Numbered from the stretch's first letter, positions 8,810-17,656 are shown. The stretch: 64,000 nucleotides of DNA from Thermomicrobiales bacterium (GCA_019637585.1 JAHBVL010000001.1:434001-498000), one strand, 5' to 3'. Translations and numbers: made by a program. Notes: generated by a model not told the origin, from the sequence alone.

Positions 8810-8932
8810 GCGTAGAGCCCTCTCCCGACCGCGGGACGTCCCTCACCCCCGACCCCTCTCCCGACTGCGGGAGAGGGGAGGGTGGGTAGGTAGAACCCTC
8901 TCCCGCGGTCGGGAGAGGGCAGGGTGAGGGAT
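8722..8932. repeat. Cluster of family A palindromic repeats
   Basis: Five adjacent copies of the family A repeat (CCTCACCCCCGACCCC... with CTCCCGACCGCGGGAGAG cores), four in one orientation and the last (8895-8932) inverted. The first copies lie inside the reading frame of the GMC oxidoreductase; the rest fill the gap to the metallophosphoesterase. Confidence 0.85.
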
Positions 8933-8955
8933 AAATCGAGGTTACTTCGCCGACG

Positions 8956-10038
8956 TTATAGCCCCCGGCTGCGCACGGTGCGAGGTTGGCCGACGCCCGC
9001 CGGGCAATCGGTCCAGGTCGGGCGCTTTTCTGGGGCGTAGTCGCCGATCGGTTCCGGCCGGAAGGCCCCGATTGGCGCGCGTTCGCCGCCCTCACTGAAG
9101 GTTCTGGCCACCTGGCATTGCGCGGCATCGGCGGTATCGAATCCTCCCAGCCGGCAATACCGGACGACGCCGTTCGCATCGGGCATCGCCAGCCAGCCGA
9201 CGAGCGCAATCGTTCCTCTGACGATTTCGATACCGCTGATCTGCCGGGGAAAAACCGCGCTGCCGGTATTGAAGTAGGGCAGGCCGCCTTCCAATGGAAA
9301 AGCCGACCGGTGAGTGTGCCCGCAGATCACCGCCTGGCTGTTCTGGCAAATCCAGTCGGAGATGCTGTCCTCCACCTCATGGGCTTCCTTGATGTTCGAC
9401 GACGGGCGCGTCGGGTCGTTCAGTCCGAGAAACTGCAGATGTCGCCAGAAGTGTTTGACGGCGAACCGGCCGATCTGCCAGCGCTCGTCGTTCACACCGC
9501 CACCCTGATGCCCATGGACGACGAAGAATCGCTGCCCGGTCACACGGTGCTGAAGCACGATCCCCTCGTGCGCCTCGATCTTCTCCCCGAAGAGAGTCAC
9601 CTCTTTGCGCTTGAGCGGGTCGTAATACTTCACCAGCTGTCGTTTGAGCACCGAACGGTCCTGCCGCTCGATGTCATGGTTTCCCCACATCAGGTAGAAG
9701 CGGTCATCCTCCCAGAACTTGACCAGCATGTCGAAAATGCGGCTGTGCTGATCGCGGATCTGCTCGAACGAGTCGTTCTCCCACAGCTCATCCCCATCCC
9801 CCGCTTCGATGTAGGTGTAGCCGCTGTCGTAGTAATGGCGGAGCGCGTGGAGCATGATCATTTCGTTCTGGGCGAAATCGTCGGTCCACGAGTTGTCGCC
9901 GCGATGGCTGTCGCTCATGATGACAATTCTGGAGTCGTCGTCGAATGGAACGACTGTGCCCTTCGCGTAGACCTCGTCCAGCCGCTTCAGCGTGTTCTCG
10001 CGGGAGACCGGCGCCAGCAGGTTCATCAGTCGGTTCAT
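8956..10038 (-). CDS. Metallophosphoesterase
   Basis: A 360-residue calcineurin-like phosphoesterase. All dinuclear metal motifs are visible in order: IVIMSDSHRG (D-x-H), EAGDGDELW (G-D-x2-D-type), WGNHD, FVVHGHQGG and VICGHTHRS. The substrate cannot be deduced; proteins of this layout include UDP-2,3-diacylglucosamine-hydrolase-like and generic phosphodiesterases. The start is ATG 10038, in an ATGA overlap with the stop of the patatin gene, so the two are cotranslated. An earlier in-frame ATG at 10191 would lie inside the patatin gene and is less likely. A lipase plus phosphoesterase pair suggests lipid or membrane turnover. Confidence 0.88.
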   Translation of the reverse strand: MNRLMNLLAPVSRENTLKRLDEVYAKGTVVPFDDDSRIVIMSDSHRGDNSWTDDFAQNEMIMLHALRHYYDSGYTYIEAGDGDELWENDSFEQIRDQHSRIFDMLVKFWEDDRFYLMWGNHDIERQDRSVLKRQLVKYYDPLKRKEVTLFGEKIEAHEGIVLQHRVTGQRFFVVHGHQGGGVNDERWQIGRFAVKHFWRHLQFLGLNDPTRPSSNIKEAHEVEDSISDWICQNSQAVICGHTHRSAFPLEGGLPYFNTGSAVFPRQISGIEIVRGTIALVGWLAMPDANGVVRYCRLGGFDTADAAQCQVARTFSEGGERAPIGAFRPEPIGDYAPEKRPTWTDCPAGVGQPRTVRSRGL

Positions 10039-11309
10039 CGCCAGTCTCCTCGTCCGAGCAGCTTGTATCTGTGACTCGACTTCAGTTCTCGTTCGACAGT
10101 CGACCGCTCCATGAGCGCCGGGTGGGGCGGTTGCAGTGGCGCATCGATCGATGGCAACGACGGCAGGTGCTTGCGAATCGCCAGATCGCACATCAGGTAG
10201 CCATGATTTTCCAGAATGCCGATCTCGGCCGGGGTGAACGCGTCGAGCTCGATACGGACCTGGGATAGGTATCGCTCGATCAGGTCTCCGTCATATGCCT
10301 GAGAACCGGGAACCGTTCCGTAGTTCCTGGGCAGACTGGCGATACCCCAATAGGCGCCTTCCAGATCCCCCTTGAGGAAATTGCTGATGAGCCACCGCTT
10401 CCGGACAAGTGTCGCTTGCTCGAGCAATGACACAATCGGGCGAATGCTTGGCCAAATCGGTCCGAGATCGGGACTGGGACCGAACGACGGCGATGCGTCG
10501 GAAACGAGCACGATGCTGTGGTCGGTCCAGACTGGCTCGACACCCAGGTTGTCGAAAACACCCCCATCGGTGACGTCGATCGACCTGACCGGTTTGCTGC
10601 CGGGCAGCGTCTCCTTCGCCTTGCCGGCGCCGGTTGCCCTGGAGACATCGACCTCCATCGGCGGAAATACGCCGGGAAAACAGGAGGAGGCGGCAACCGC
10701 CCGGGCAATGGTCCAGTAGTCGTCGTTCGTGCTGATCCAGCCGGAGACGTCGTTGCCCGCCCGCTGGTTGCGGGAGTCAACCCACCAATGACAGCGGAAG
10801 GTCAAATCGGTCGCGCAAAAGACAAATCCCGGCTCGCTCGGCAACTGGTTGATCGCCGAGTTCGTTATTGTTTCTTCGTAACGACCTTCGAGCGTGTCCG
10901 CTGCCGCATTCTGGCGACGGATGTTGAGCGGGTTCAGTCTGGCCACCGCGGCCTGCGTGCGGACATTCGTTTCCGCCATCATGCGCAGCGGTTCCGCCAC
11001 ACCACGGTCGAATTCCGGAATCCGTTCGCCTGCGGCCGGCCACCGTCCGCCCAGCCGGTCGACCAGATGAGCCGCCAGAAAGGCGGCGGCGATCGACCCA
11101 CCGGAAACCGAGGTGAAGGTCCTCACCTGCGACAGAATGCCGAGCTCATCCAGTCGCCGCATGGCGCCCAGATCGAACAACGTGGCCCGGTAGCCGCCAC
11201 CTGACATACAGAACGCGATCCCCGACCGCTCCGATTCATCGGGCGGCAGGTATTTGTTTCGTATCTCCTCAGCTGCGCCGTTCACCGCTACTCCTGCCGA
11301 TTCCGCCAT
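10035..11309 (-). CDS. Patatin-like phospholipase
   Basis: A 424-residue cytosolic Ser/Asp-dyad acyl hydrolase. Near residue 33 it has the oxyanion-hole loop FCMSGGGYRATLFDLGAMRRL. The nucleophile elbow reads TSVSGGSIAAAFLA, in which the first Gly of the usual G-x-S-x-G is Ser. The catalytic Asp is in DVTDGGVFDNLGVEP. A C-terminal helical region follows. No signal peptide is seen. It overlaps the downstream metallophosphoesterase start by four bases. Lysophospholipase or triacylglycerol lipase activity is the family expectation. Confidence 0.88.
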   Translation of the reverse strand: MAESAGVAVNGAAEEIRNKYLPPDESERSGIAFCMSGGGYRATLFDLGAMRRLDELGILSQVRTFTSVSGGSIAAAFLAAHLVDRLGGRWPAAGERIPEFDRGVAEPLRMMAETNVRTQAAVARLNPLNIRRQNAAADTLEGRYEETITNSAINQLPSEPGFVFCATDLTFRCHWWVDSRNQRAGNDVSGWISTNDDYWTIARAVAASSCFPGVFPPMEVDVSRATGAGKAKETLPGSKPVRSIDVTDGGVFDNLGVEPVWTDHSIVLVSDASPSFGPSPDLGPIWPSIRPIVSLLEQATLVRKRWLISNFLKGDLEGAYWGIASLPRNYGTVPGSQAYDGDLIERYLSQVRIELDAFTPAEIGILENHGYLMCDLAIRKHLPSLPSIDAPLQPPHPALMERSTVERELKSSHRYKLLGRGDWR

Positions 11310-11448
11310 GGCGCCTTTCCTCGATTGAAATCAGACAAAACGTGCGTTTGCCGCTCGCTAACAAGTTCCTAACCTGATTCCGCGGCGTGCGCTCATACAA
11401 TCGCCAGCAACTGGACCGAATGGACATCTGTGAAAGGAACAGAGGTCG

Positions 11449-12417
11449 ATGCCACCCATCAGCGGACGGATTCCCCCCTTCAATGGAGACTCTGGTGTCT
11501 GGCTCCGGTGCGCACTTCACGCCCACACGACCGAGTCAGACGGCTGGCTCTCACCGTCGATGCTCCGACGATATCACGCACAGGCGGGTTATGACGTACT
11601 GGCGATCACCGATCACGACAGATTCACACCAGAGCCGGAGGGGAACGACCAGCTCATGCTGATCGGTGGGACCGAGATCAGCCTGATTGCGCCGAAGTCT
11701 GGCGGTCCGCTCCACCTGCTTGGTCTCGGCGTCGGGCAGATGCCGGCCGTCACGCCGAACAAGAGCACCCTGGCCGAAGCGGCGGATGCCGTTCGCGCCG
11801 CTGGTGGCGCCTCATTTGTGGCTCATCCGGTCTGGAGCGGGTTGCTGACCGACGAAGTCGCCGGTATCGAGCGGACGGATGGAGTTGAGGTGTTCAACTC
11901 CAGCTGCGACGTCGAGCAGGGTCGCGCGTACGGCGACATCCACTGGGATCTCTGGCTCAGTCAGGGACTTCGCCTGGGCGGCATCGCCGCGGACGACCTT
12001 CATCTGCCCGGGTATGAAGCATTTCGGTCCTGGACGATGGTCTTCGCCCGGGAGCGGAGCCGCCAGGCGGTGGTGGACGCATTGCGCGAGGGGAGCTTCT
12101 ACGCCACGATGGGGCCCCGTTTCGAAGCGATCGAGCTGCATGAGGACCGCCTGGAAGTCCGCAGCACCCCGGTCCGGTCGATCACGGTCTATGCCAACGC
12201 TCCCTATGGCGCCAGGGTCAATGCCGGTCACCACGAGCTCACCTTCCACGCCACCCGCCTGCGGACCGAGGACGGACATGTCCCCGAGGGGATTGTTGCC
12301 GGCGACCTTCTCTCCGGCGCCATCTTTCCACGCGGCAACTGGCCACTCAAATTCGTGCGCGTTGTGCTGGAAGATGACCGTGGCCGCAGGGCATGGAGCA
12401 ATCCTGTCTATCTTTAG
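11449..12417 (+). CDS. PHP-domain metal-dependent phosphoesterase
   Basis: A 322-residue PHP-fold protein. The first metal motif is LHAHTTESDGWLSPS and the second is ITDHDRFTP, as in histidinol-phosphatase-like and RNase AM-like PHP proteins; later FVAHPVWSG and GIAADDLHLPG give the remaining ligands. The C-terminal 100 residues look like a beta-rich extra domain. The start ATG has AGAGG five bases before it. It ends right at the octad tandem repeat, and the reduced ABC importer follows in the same direction. The substrate is unknown. Confidence 0.85.
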   Translation: MPPISGRIPPFNGDSGVWLRCALHAHTTESDGWLSPSMLRRYHAQAGYDVLAITDHDRFTPEPEGNDQLMLIGGTEISLIAPKSGGPLHLLGLGVGQMPAVTPNKSTLAEAADAVRAAGGASFVAHPVWSGLLTDEVAGIERTDGVEVFNSSCDVEQGRAYGDIHWDLWLSQGLRLGGIAADDLHLPGYEAFRSWTMVFARERSRQAVVDALREGSFYATMGPRFEAIELHEDRLEVRSTPVRSITVYANAPYGARVNAGHHELTFHATRLRTEDGHVPEGIVAGDLLSGAIFPRGNWPLKFVRVVLEDDRGRRAWSNPVYL

Positions 12418-12466
12418 GCGGAGGGGTGGAGAGGCGGAGAGGCGGAGAGGCGGAAAGGCGGAGAGC
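12418..12466 (+). repeat. Octad tandem repeat GGCGGAGA
   Basis: Six GGCGGAGA-type units directly after the PHP stop codon. The last GGAG unit lies about nine bases before the GTG of the short permease, so the repeat may also act as its ribosome binding site. Confidence 0.8.
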
Positions 12467-12472
12467 CGGACG

Positions 12473-13159
12473 GTGCTGCCGGAGGGATACACTCTCGACT
12501 GGTACCGGCAGAGCTTTGCCGACGAGCGGGTTCGCGCGGGCATCAGGCGGAGTCTCTTCGCCACCACCTGCGCGATCCTCGTTGGTCTGGGGATCGTCAT
12601 TCCCGCGCTGGTCTGGACCCATCTGAGAGCGCCCCGTTTCAAGAAATGGCTCGAATTCCTGTCGATTCTTCCCTGGGCGCTGCCGACCATCGTGCTGGCT
12701 CTCGCCCTGATTCGCGCCTATGTCGGACCCTATAACGTCAGCCGGACCTGGATTCTGATCGCCGCGTACACGCTTGGCGCTCTGCCGCTGATGTTTCGGG
12801 CCATCGATGCCTCCCTCTCCGCGGTCGATCTCCGAACGATGACCGAGGCTGCCCAGACGCTGGGAGCCGGGTGGCTCACCATGTTGCGGCGGATCATCCT
12901 GCCGAACATCTCCGCGGGAATCCTCAGTGCGGCGCTCCTCACCGCCTCGCTGGCCTCCGGCGAGTATGTGCTGTCCCGGTTGCTGGGAGGGATCGGCTGG
13001 CGAACATTCGCCCTCTACCAGGCCGAATGGCAATCGATCGACGGGCGTGTCGCCGCCGCGCTGGCGGTGCTCGGATTCACCTTCACCTGGCTCGTTTCCA
13101 TGGGTCTGATCCTTCTCTCGAGCCGTCGCGGCCAAACCGGCCTGATATCGAATAAGTGA
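12473..13159 (+). CDS. ABC transporter permease (PotC/ThiP-like), probably 5'-truncated
   Basis: A 228-residue membrane component of a polyamine/iron/thiamine-type importer. After YTLDWYRQSFADERVRAGIRRSLF, which in the family follows a first membrane helix and periplasmic loop, come five membrane segments with the EAA loop EAAQTLGAGWLTMLRRIILPNI that contacts the ATPase. Family members are about 260-280 residues; the first helix and roughly 40 residues are missing here. Upstream there is only the octad repeat and the PHP gene, and no binding protein or partner permease. The frame stays open upstream but shows no hydrophobic segment. GTG 12473 is the first plausible start. The gene may be a deletion remnant. 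Confidence 0.75.
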   Translation: MLPEGYTLDWYRQSFADERVRAGIRRSLFATTCAILVGLGIVIPALVWTHLRAPRFKKWLEFLSILPWALPTIVLALALIRAYVGPYNVSRTWILIAAYTLGALPLMFRAIDASLSAVDLRTMTEAAQTLGAGWLTMLRRIILPNISAGILSAALLTASLASGEYVLSRLLGGIGWRTFALYQAEWQSIDGRVAAALAVLGFTFTWLVSMGLILLSSRRGQTGLISNK

Positions 13160-13163
13160 TGCC

Positions 13164-14231
13164 ATGCCTGCACATCTCGAAGCCATAGGACTGATCAAGC
13201 AATTCGGGGGCACTCGTGCCGTCGATGGTGTCGACCTGCAAGCCACGGCAGGGGAGTTTCTGTCGCTCCTCGGGCCGTCGGGATGTGGCAAGACGACGAC
13301 GCTGCGCCTCGTCGCCGGGTTGGAGTCGCCCGATGCGGGGCGCATTCTCATCGACGGTCAGGATGTGACAGCCATTCCGGCCCAGCGACGCGGACTCGGC
13401 ATGGTGTTTCAGCAGTACGCACTCTTCCCCAATATGAGCGCCTGGGAGAATGTCGCGTTTTCGCTTCGCTTGCGGCGCATGCCCAAAGCCGAGATCGTCC
13501 GCCGGGTCGACGACCTCCTCGCGCTGGTCCACCTCGAGGAAGCCGCCCAGCGCTACCCCCACCAGCTGTCGGGTGGCATGCAGCAACGGGTGGCACTGGC
13601 CCGCGCCCTGGCTATGGAACCGCCACTCCTCCTCCTCGACGAACCCTTGTCCGCGTTGGATGCCGCTATCCGCGACGAATTGCGCGGCGAGCTGCGCAGG
13701 ATTCAGAAACGGCTCGGTCTGACTGTGATCTATGTGACCCACGACCAATCCGAAGCGATGGCGCTTTCCGATCGAATCGTGGTGATGGACAAGGGGATCG
13801 TCAGCCAGATCGGCACACCGCAGGAGATCTACAACAGGCCTTCCAACCGCTTCGCGGCGGGGTTTGTCGGATCCAGCAACCGCTGCGACACGGTCGTCGA
13901 AATGATCGAGGGTAAACCGGCTATTCGCTGGGGAAACGATCACCTGACCGTGAACGACGCTCAGACCCGGATTGGCGAACGAGTCAGCGCGGTCTGGCGA
14001 CCAGAATCGGCGATGCTGGCGACAAAGCCGGCTCGAGGGGCCTCGCTTCAGGGAGAAATCGAGCTGGCCACGTTCATGGGGCCGCTGACCCGTTTCGATA
14101 TCCGGTTGCCGGCCAGCGAAACTCCCGTCTTTGTCGATCTCGTGTCCGAAACCGCGCAGTTGTATGACATTGGCCAGCGTGTCGCGGTGGTGTTGCCCCG
14201 CGATGCGCTCCGCCTCTATCCCATTGCGTAG
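13164..14231 (+). CDS. ABC transporter ATP-binding protein (PotA/CysA-like)
   Basis: A 355-residue ATPase of the MOI importer class. Walker A is GPSGCGKTTTL, the Q-loop is GMVFQQYALFP, the signature is LSGGMQQRVALARAL, Walker B is LLLLDEPLSALD and the switch His is in VIYVTHDQSEAMALSD. A C-terminal OB-fold-type (TOBE) regulatory domain begins near residue 240 (VWRPESAMLATKP). It starts four bases after the permease stop. Together they would energise uptake of a small solute, but a substrate-binding protein is absent from the window. Confidence 0.92.
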   Translation: MPAHLEAIGLIKQFGGTRAVDGVDLQATAGEFLSLLGPSGCGKTTTLRLVAGLESPDAGRILIDGQDVTAIPAQRRGLGMVFQQYALFPNMSAWENVAFSLRLRRMPKAEIVRRVDDLLALVHLEEAAQRYPHQLSGGMQQRVALARALAMEPPLLLLDEPLSALDAAIRDELRGELRRIQKRLGLTVIYVTHDQSEAMALSDRIVVMDKGIVSQIGTPQEIYNRPSNRFAAGFVGSSNRCDTVVEMIEGKPAIRWGNDHLTVNDAQTRIGERVSAVWRPESAMLATKPARGASLQGEIELATFMGPLTRFDIRLPASETPVFVDLVSETAQLYDIGQRVAVVLPRDALRLYPIA

Positions 14232-14293
14232 CCACGGGCAAGGCGGGCTCTGCCGTTGTCACTGGGATGGGCAATGCCGGCCTTGCCGCTACA

Positions 14294-15646
14294 TCAGCGG
14301 GACCCGGGGTTCGGCCAGTTGTTTCCGGGCTCCGGACTACCGTAGACCGACATGATTTCGTCGATCATCGCCTGCCGGTTCGGGTAGCGGCTTTCGTCGT
14401 AGCAGCCGAGTGGATGCTGCAGAACGTTGTTGAGGCACCGGTTGCAGAAGGTGCAGGGGAGAGCGGGCCGGTCGCGGCCGGCCCGGAACTGCTCGACGAG
14501 ATCGTTGTTCGCCACCAGTGGGCGACCGATGGTCACGGCGTCGCATTTTCCGGTGGTGATGGCGTTCCGGATCATGCTTGCCGATTGAAAACCGCCGGTG
14601 CAGAGCACCGGGATCGAGACGACCGACTTGATCGCCGCCGCGTCGGGCAGCAGCGCGCCCTCGGTCTGCTTTCTGCCCGGCCGGTTCCAGCGCCACTTGA
14701 AGAACTGATTGACCGGGAAGGTCCGCATGCCAAGGTAGTTGCGCAGGGTGTGCTTGCCGCTGGTGAGCAGGTAGCTGTAGGAGTCGGCCGCTTCGCGCAG
14801 GTGGAATTGCCCGGCCGGATTGTAGGGGTGCGGGAAGGTGCTGCCGGTCGACACATGGATCGCATCGACCCCAGCCTTTTCCAGCCACTGACAGACCTGT
14901 TTGGAGTCCTCGATGGTATTCCCCTTCTTGTCCCAGGGGAGCGAGGCGTTGGCATGTTCCACTGCGCTGATCTTGACCTGCAGATGGAAGTCGTCGCCGA
15001 CCTCCGATCGAATCGCCCGGACAACCTCCAGCAGCAACCGGGCCCGGTTTTCCAGCGATCCGCCGTAGTCGTCCTTGCGGTCGTTGATCGCTGAGCTGAG
15101 GAACTGGGTGAAGAGATAGCCGTTGGCGCCGTGGATCTCGATGCCGTCCAGCCCGGCCTCACGCACTCGCCGGGCAGCGGCGGCAAAGGACCTCGTGACC
15201 TGTTTGATGTCATCGACGGTCATCTGCTCGCTGGGGAACCCGTGTAGCGGGTCCTGTTTCCGGGTTGAGGTCAGCGCTTTGGCGATCTCGAAACCAGGCA
15301 CGTCGCGCTGCCGTCCGGCATGCGCCAGCTGCAGGATGTATTTGCAGTCGTACTCGTGAACCTGCTTGCCCAGCTCCCGCCAGAAGGGAATCTGGTCGTC
15401 GCGGTAGATCGAGGCATATCCGGGCACGATCCGCCCCCGCAGATCGACCCCGACCCACGACGACACAATTGCCCCGACCCCATTGCGGGCGAACTTCAGC
15501 TCCCAGTTGATCCGCGTCTGGCTCCCCGACCCGTCATAGCCGTCGAACTTCCCCGCGATGTTCGATCGCAGAATCCGGTTGGGGATGGTCAGATTCCGGA
15601 AGCGAAGTGGCTGGAAGATGATGTCGTCAGTCATGTCAGCCCGCAT
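14294..15646 (-). CDS. NADH:flavin oxidoreductase (old yellow enzyme family), copy 1
   Basis: A 450-residue FMN-dependent TIM-barrel ene-reductase related to the N-terminal part of 2,4-dienoyl-CoA reductase. Visible are LQLAHAGRQRDVP (H-x-G-R flavin/substrate site), DGIEIHGANGYLFTQFLSSAINDRKDDYGGSLENR, and a C-terminal cysteine cluster (CTFCNRC then C ten residues on) that should hold a 4Fe-4S centre. Dienoyl-CoA reductases continue with FAD and NADPH domains; this protein ends after the cluster, so it must take electrons from another partner. It is a tandem paralog of the next gene on the same strand. ATG 15646 is used; ATG 15634 is equally possible. Confidence 0.88.
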   Translation of the reverse strand: MRADMTDDIIFQPLRFRNLTIPNRILRSNIAGKFDGYDGSGSQTRINWELKFARNGVGAIVSSWVGVDLRGRIVPGYASIYRDDQIPFWRELGKQVHEYDCKYILQLAHAGRQRDVPGFEIAKALTSTRKQDPLHGFPSEQMTVDDIKQVTRSFAAAARRVREAGLDGIEIHGANGYLFTQFLSSAINDRKDDYGGSLENRARLLLEVVRAIRSEVGDDFHLQVKISAVEHANASLPWDKKGNTIEDSKQVCQWLEKAGVDAIHVSTGSTFPHPYNPAGQFHLREAADSYSYLLTSGKHTLRNYLGMRTFPVNQFFKWRWNRPGRKQTEGALLPDAAAIKSVVSIPVLCTGGFQSASMIRNAITTGKCDAVTIGRPLVANNDLVEQFRAGRDRPALPCTFCNRCLNNVLQHPLGCYDESRYPNRQAMIDEIMSVYGSPEPGNNWPNPGSR

Positions 15647-15655
15647 TCAGAAATG

Positions 15656-15761
15656 GTCATTCCGAGCTTGTCGAGGAATCCCTCGTTCGCGAACAGCATG
15701 GTCGGCGATGGAAACGTTCTCTGCACCCAACGAGAGATTCGTCCACTTCGGTCGGAATGAC
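15656..15761. repeat. Family B inverted-terminal repeat
   Basis: GTCATTCCGAGCTTG at the left and TCGGTCGGAATGAC at the right, with CCTCGTTCG and CAACGAGAGATTC arms inside. It sits between the two old-yellow-enzyme genes. See also 6623-6729. Confidence 0.8.
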
Positions 15762-15781
15762 ATGACCCGATGCCCATATTT

Positions 15782-15823
15782 CCCCTCACCCCCGGCCCCT
15801 CTCCCGACCGCGGGTGAGGGGAG
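15782..15823. repeat. Family A palindromic repeat
   Basis: CCCCTCACCCCCGGCCCC followed by CTCTCCCGACCGCGGGTGAG. A single copy in the gap between the two old-yellow-enzyme genes. Confidence 0.8.
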
Positions 15824-15859
15824 ACGTCGGGCCACAGGTGCCCGAACTACGCGCCGCCC

Positions 15860-15902
15860 TGCCCATTGCCCTTTTGCCCTTTGCCCTTTGCCCTTTGCCT
15901 AT
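15860..15902 (+). repeat. Heptad tandem repeat GCCCTTT
   Basis: About five GCCCTTT-type units immediately beside the 3' end of the second old-yellow-enzyme gene. Confidence 0.8.
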
Positions 15903-17218
15903 CCAAACTCCGGCTCCAGTCGATAGACCGAGAAGATCTCTTCGATCATCGTCTCTCGTGAGGGGTAGCGGCTTTCTTCGTAACAACCGATCGGGTTTTC
16001 CAGGAAGTTGACCAGGCATTTGTTGCAATAGGTGCAGGGGCGCGGCGGGCGGTCGACGCCTTCCGCGAACATCTGTGGCAGGTCGGGGTTGGCCAGCAGC
16101 GTGCGGGCCATGCTCACGCCATCGACCCAGCCATTCGAGATGGCATTCCGGATCACGGAGGCGGTCTGGAACCCGCCGGTGACGATCACCGGCACTGAGA
16201 CTGCTTTCTTGACCGCGCGAGCATCCTCCAGGTTGATCCCCTCGACCTTCATCCGCTTGGCCAGACGTTCCCATTGCCACTTGAAGACGCGGTTGAAGGG
16301 GAAGGTCCGGAAAGCGAGATAGTTGCGGAAGGTGTGCTTGCCGCTGGAGATGATGCTGTCGTAGGTACCGACGATATCCTTCAGCGACATCGTTCCCGCT
16401 GGATTGCGCGGATGGGGAAACGACGCCCCGCTGGAGACGTGGAAACCATCCACTCCCGCTTCCTCCAGCCACTTGATGACCCGGATCGACTCCTCCAGCG
16501 TGTTCCCCTTGCCCAGCCAGGGAAGAACGGCGTCATAGTCCTCCACGGCGCTGATCTTGAATTGCAGATGAAAGTCGTCGCCCACTTCGCGGCGAATCGC
16601 CCGGACGATCTCCAGTGCAAACCGGGCCCGGTTTTCCAGCGATCCGCCGTAGTCATCGTCCCGGTCGTTGATCGCGGAGCTGAGGAACTGGGTGATCAGG
16701 TAGCCGTTGCAACCATGCACCTCGACGCCGTCCATACCGGCTTCGCGGGCCCGCCGGGCGGCGTCGGCGAACTTCTGGACGATCTCCTGAATCTGCGGAA
16801 CGGTCAGTTTTTCGCATTCGAGTCCATGGATCGGCTCCGGTTTGCTGGTCGAGCTGACCCCTTTTTTGAACTCGATCCCGCCGCTGTCGCGCTGGCGACC
16901 GGAATGCGCGATCTGCACGATGTAGGCGCAGTCGTGTTCGTGGACCCGTTTGGCCAGCTCCCGCCAGAAGGGAATGCGGTCGTCGCGGTCGATCGACGCG
17001 TAATTGGGGATGATGAGCCCGCGTGGATCGACCGGCGAGTTGGACGAGATGATCGTGCCGATCCCGTTCCTGGCGAACTTGACGTCCCAGGCGATGCGCA
17101 ATGGCGTGCCGCTGCCGTCGTAGTGATCGAACCGGCCGGAAAGACTGGACCGAAAGAGCCGGTTCTTGACGGTCAGATTGCGAAAGTGCAATGGCTGGAA
17201 GATGGGATCTGTGGGCAC
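15899..17218 (-). CDS. NADH:flavin oxidoreductase (old yellow enzyme family), copy 2
   Basis: A 439-residue paralog of the neighbouring gene with the same layout: RFDHYDGSGTPLRIAWD, VQIAHSGRQRDSG, DGVEVHGCNGYLITQFLSS, DDDYGGSLENRARF, HVSSGASFPHPRNPAG, and the C-terminal cluster PCTYCNKCLVNFLENPIGC. The start is taken as GTG 17218, preceded six bases away by GGAGG; an ATG about 65 codons upstream would add a tail with no relation to the paralog. The pair probably acts on related enones or dienoyl compounds, but substrates are unknown. Confidence 0.88.
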   Translation of the reverse strand: MPTDPIFQPLHFRNLTVKNRLFRSSLSGRFDHYDGSGTPLRIAWDVKFARNGIGTIISSNSPVDPRGLIIPNYASIDRDDRIPFWRELAKRVHEHDCAYIVQIAHSGRQRDSGGIEFKKGVSSTSKPEPIHGLECEKLTVPQIQEIVQKFADAARRAREAGMDGVEVHGCNGYLITQFLSSAINDRDDDYGGSLENRARFALEIVRAIRREVGDDFHLQFKISAVEDYDAVLPWLGKGNTLEESIRVIKWLEEAGVDGFHVSSGASFPHPRNPAGTMSLKDIVGTYDSIISSGKHTFRNYLAFRTFPFNRVFKWQWERLAKRMKVEGINLEDARAVKKAVSVPVIVTGGFQTASVIRNAISNGWVDGVSMARTLLANPDLPQMFAEGVDRPPRPCTYCNKCLVNFLENPIGCYEESRYPSRETMIEEIFSVYRLEPEFG

Positions 17219-17369
17219 GAACCGCCTCCACACCTGGAATGATCGCGACCGGTTGAATGCTGGCGGAGCCACTACGCGGGAACGCTGGACGGGTTCGGTT
17301 GATCGGGTGACCTTGTTGTGAGTATAGGCATCAACCGGGGGCGGCACAATCCGCAATTTGCGCATCTGA

Positions 17370-17404
17370 GGCGGAAAGGCGAATAGGCGAATAGGCGGAG
17401 AGGA
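17370..17404 (+). repeat. Octad tandem repeat GGCGAATA/GGCGGAGA
   Basis: Four imperfect octads in the 484-base gap 17219-17702, which otherwise holds a structured repeat (17451-17562) and another octad tract (17631-17656) but no gene. Confidence 0.75.
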
Positions 17405-17450
17405 GGTTTGCACGGAGACGATGCATGTCTGGGGCTTCTCCGGTTCCGTG

Positions 17451-17562
17451 CGACCCGCCCGGCCGTAAACGGGCCGGGCTCACAATGCCATGGTCCTTCG
17501 GACCTGTGGGTCCAGCCCCGCAGGGGCATCGCACAGTGAGCGGAGCCGTTTACGGCGTCACG
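17451..17562. repeat. Structured dispersed repeat, family C, copy 1
   Basis: Three consecutive hairpins can be drawn: CCCGGCCG-taaa-CGGGCCGGG (one bulged G), GCCCC-gca-GGGGC, and a GCCG-ttta-CGGC stem. The element recurs at 54267-54382 with the same order of stems, and the first stem shows a C-G to T-A compensatory change. Function unknown. Confidence 0.75.
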
Positions 17563-17630
17563 AGGACAGCGCTGCTGCTCAGGTTTTGCCATTTTCAGGT
17601 GAATGTGATCGATGTGTTCTCACGGGGCCC

Positions 17631-17656
17631 GACTTGCCGACTTGCCGACTTGCCAC
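17631..17656 (+). repeat. Octad tandem repeat GACTTGCC
   Basis: Three GACTTGCC units shortly before the S9 peptidase gene, within its likely leader. Confidence 0.8.

Noticed and set aside
8986-10074. Plus-strand open frame opposite the metallophosphoesterase
   Set aside because: The minus-strand gene has all five metal motifs; the plus-strand frame has none.
11879-12472. Upstream extension of the short permease frame through the PHP gene
   Set aside because: The frame is open but gives no hydrophobic first helix and overlaps a PHP gene with good motifs.
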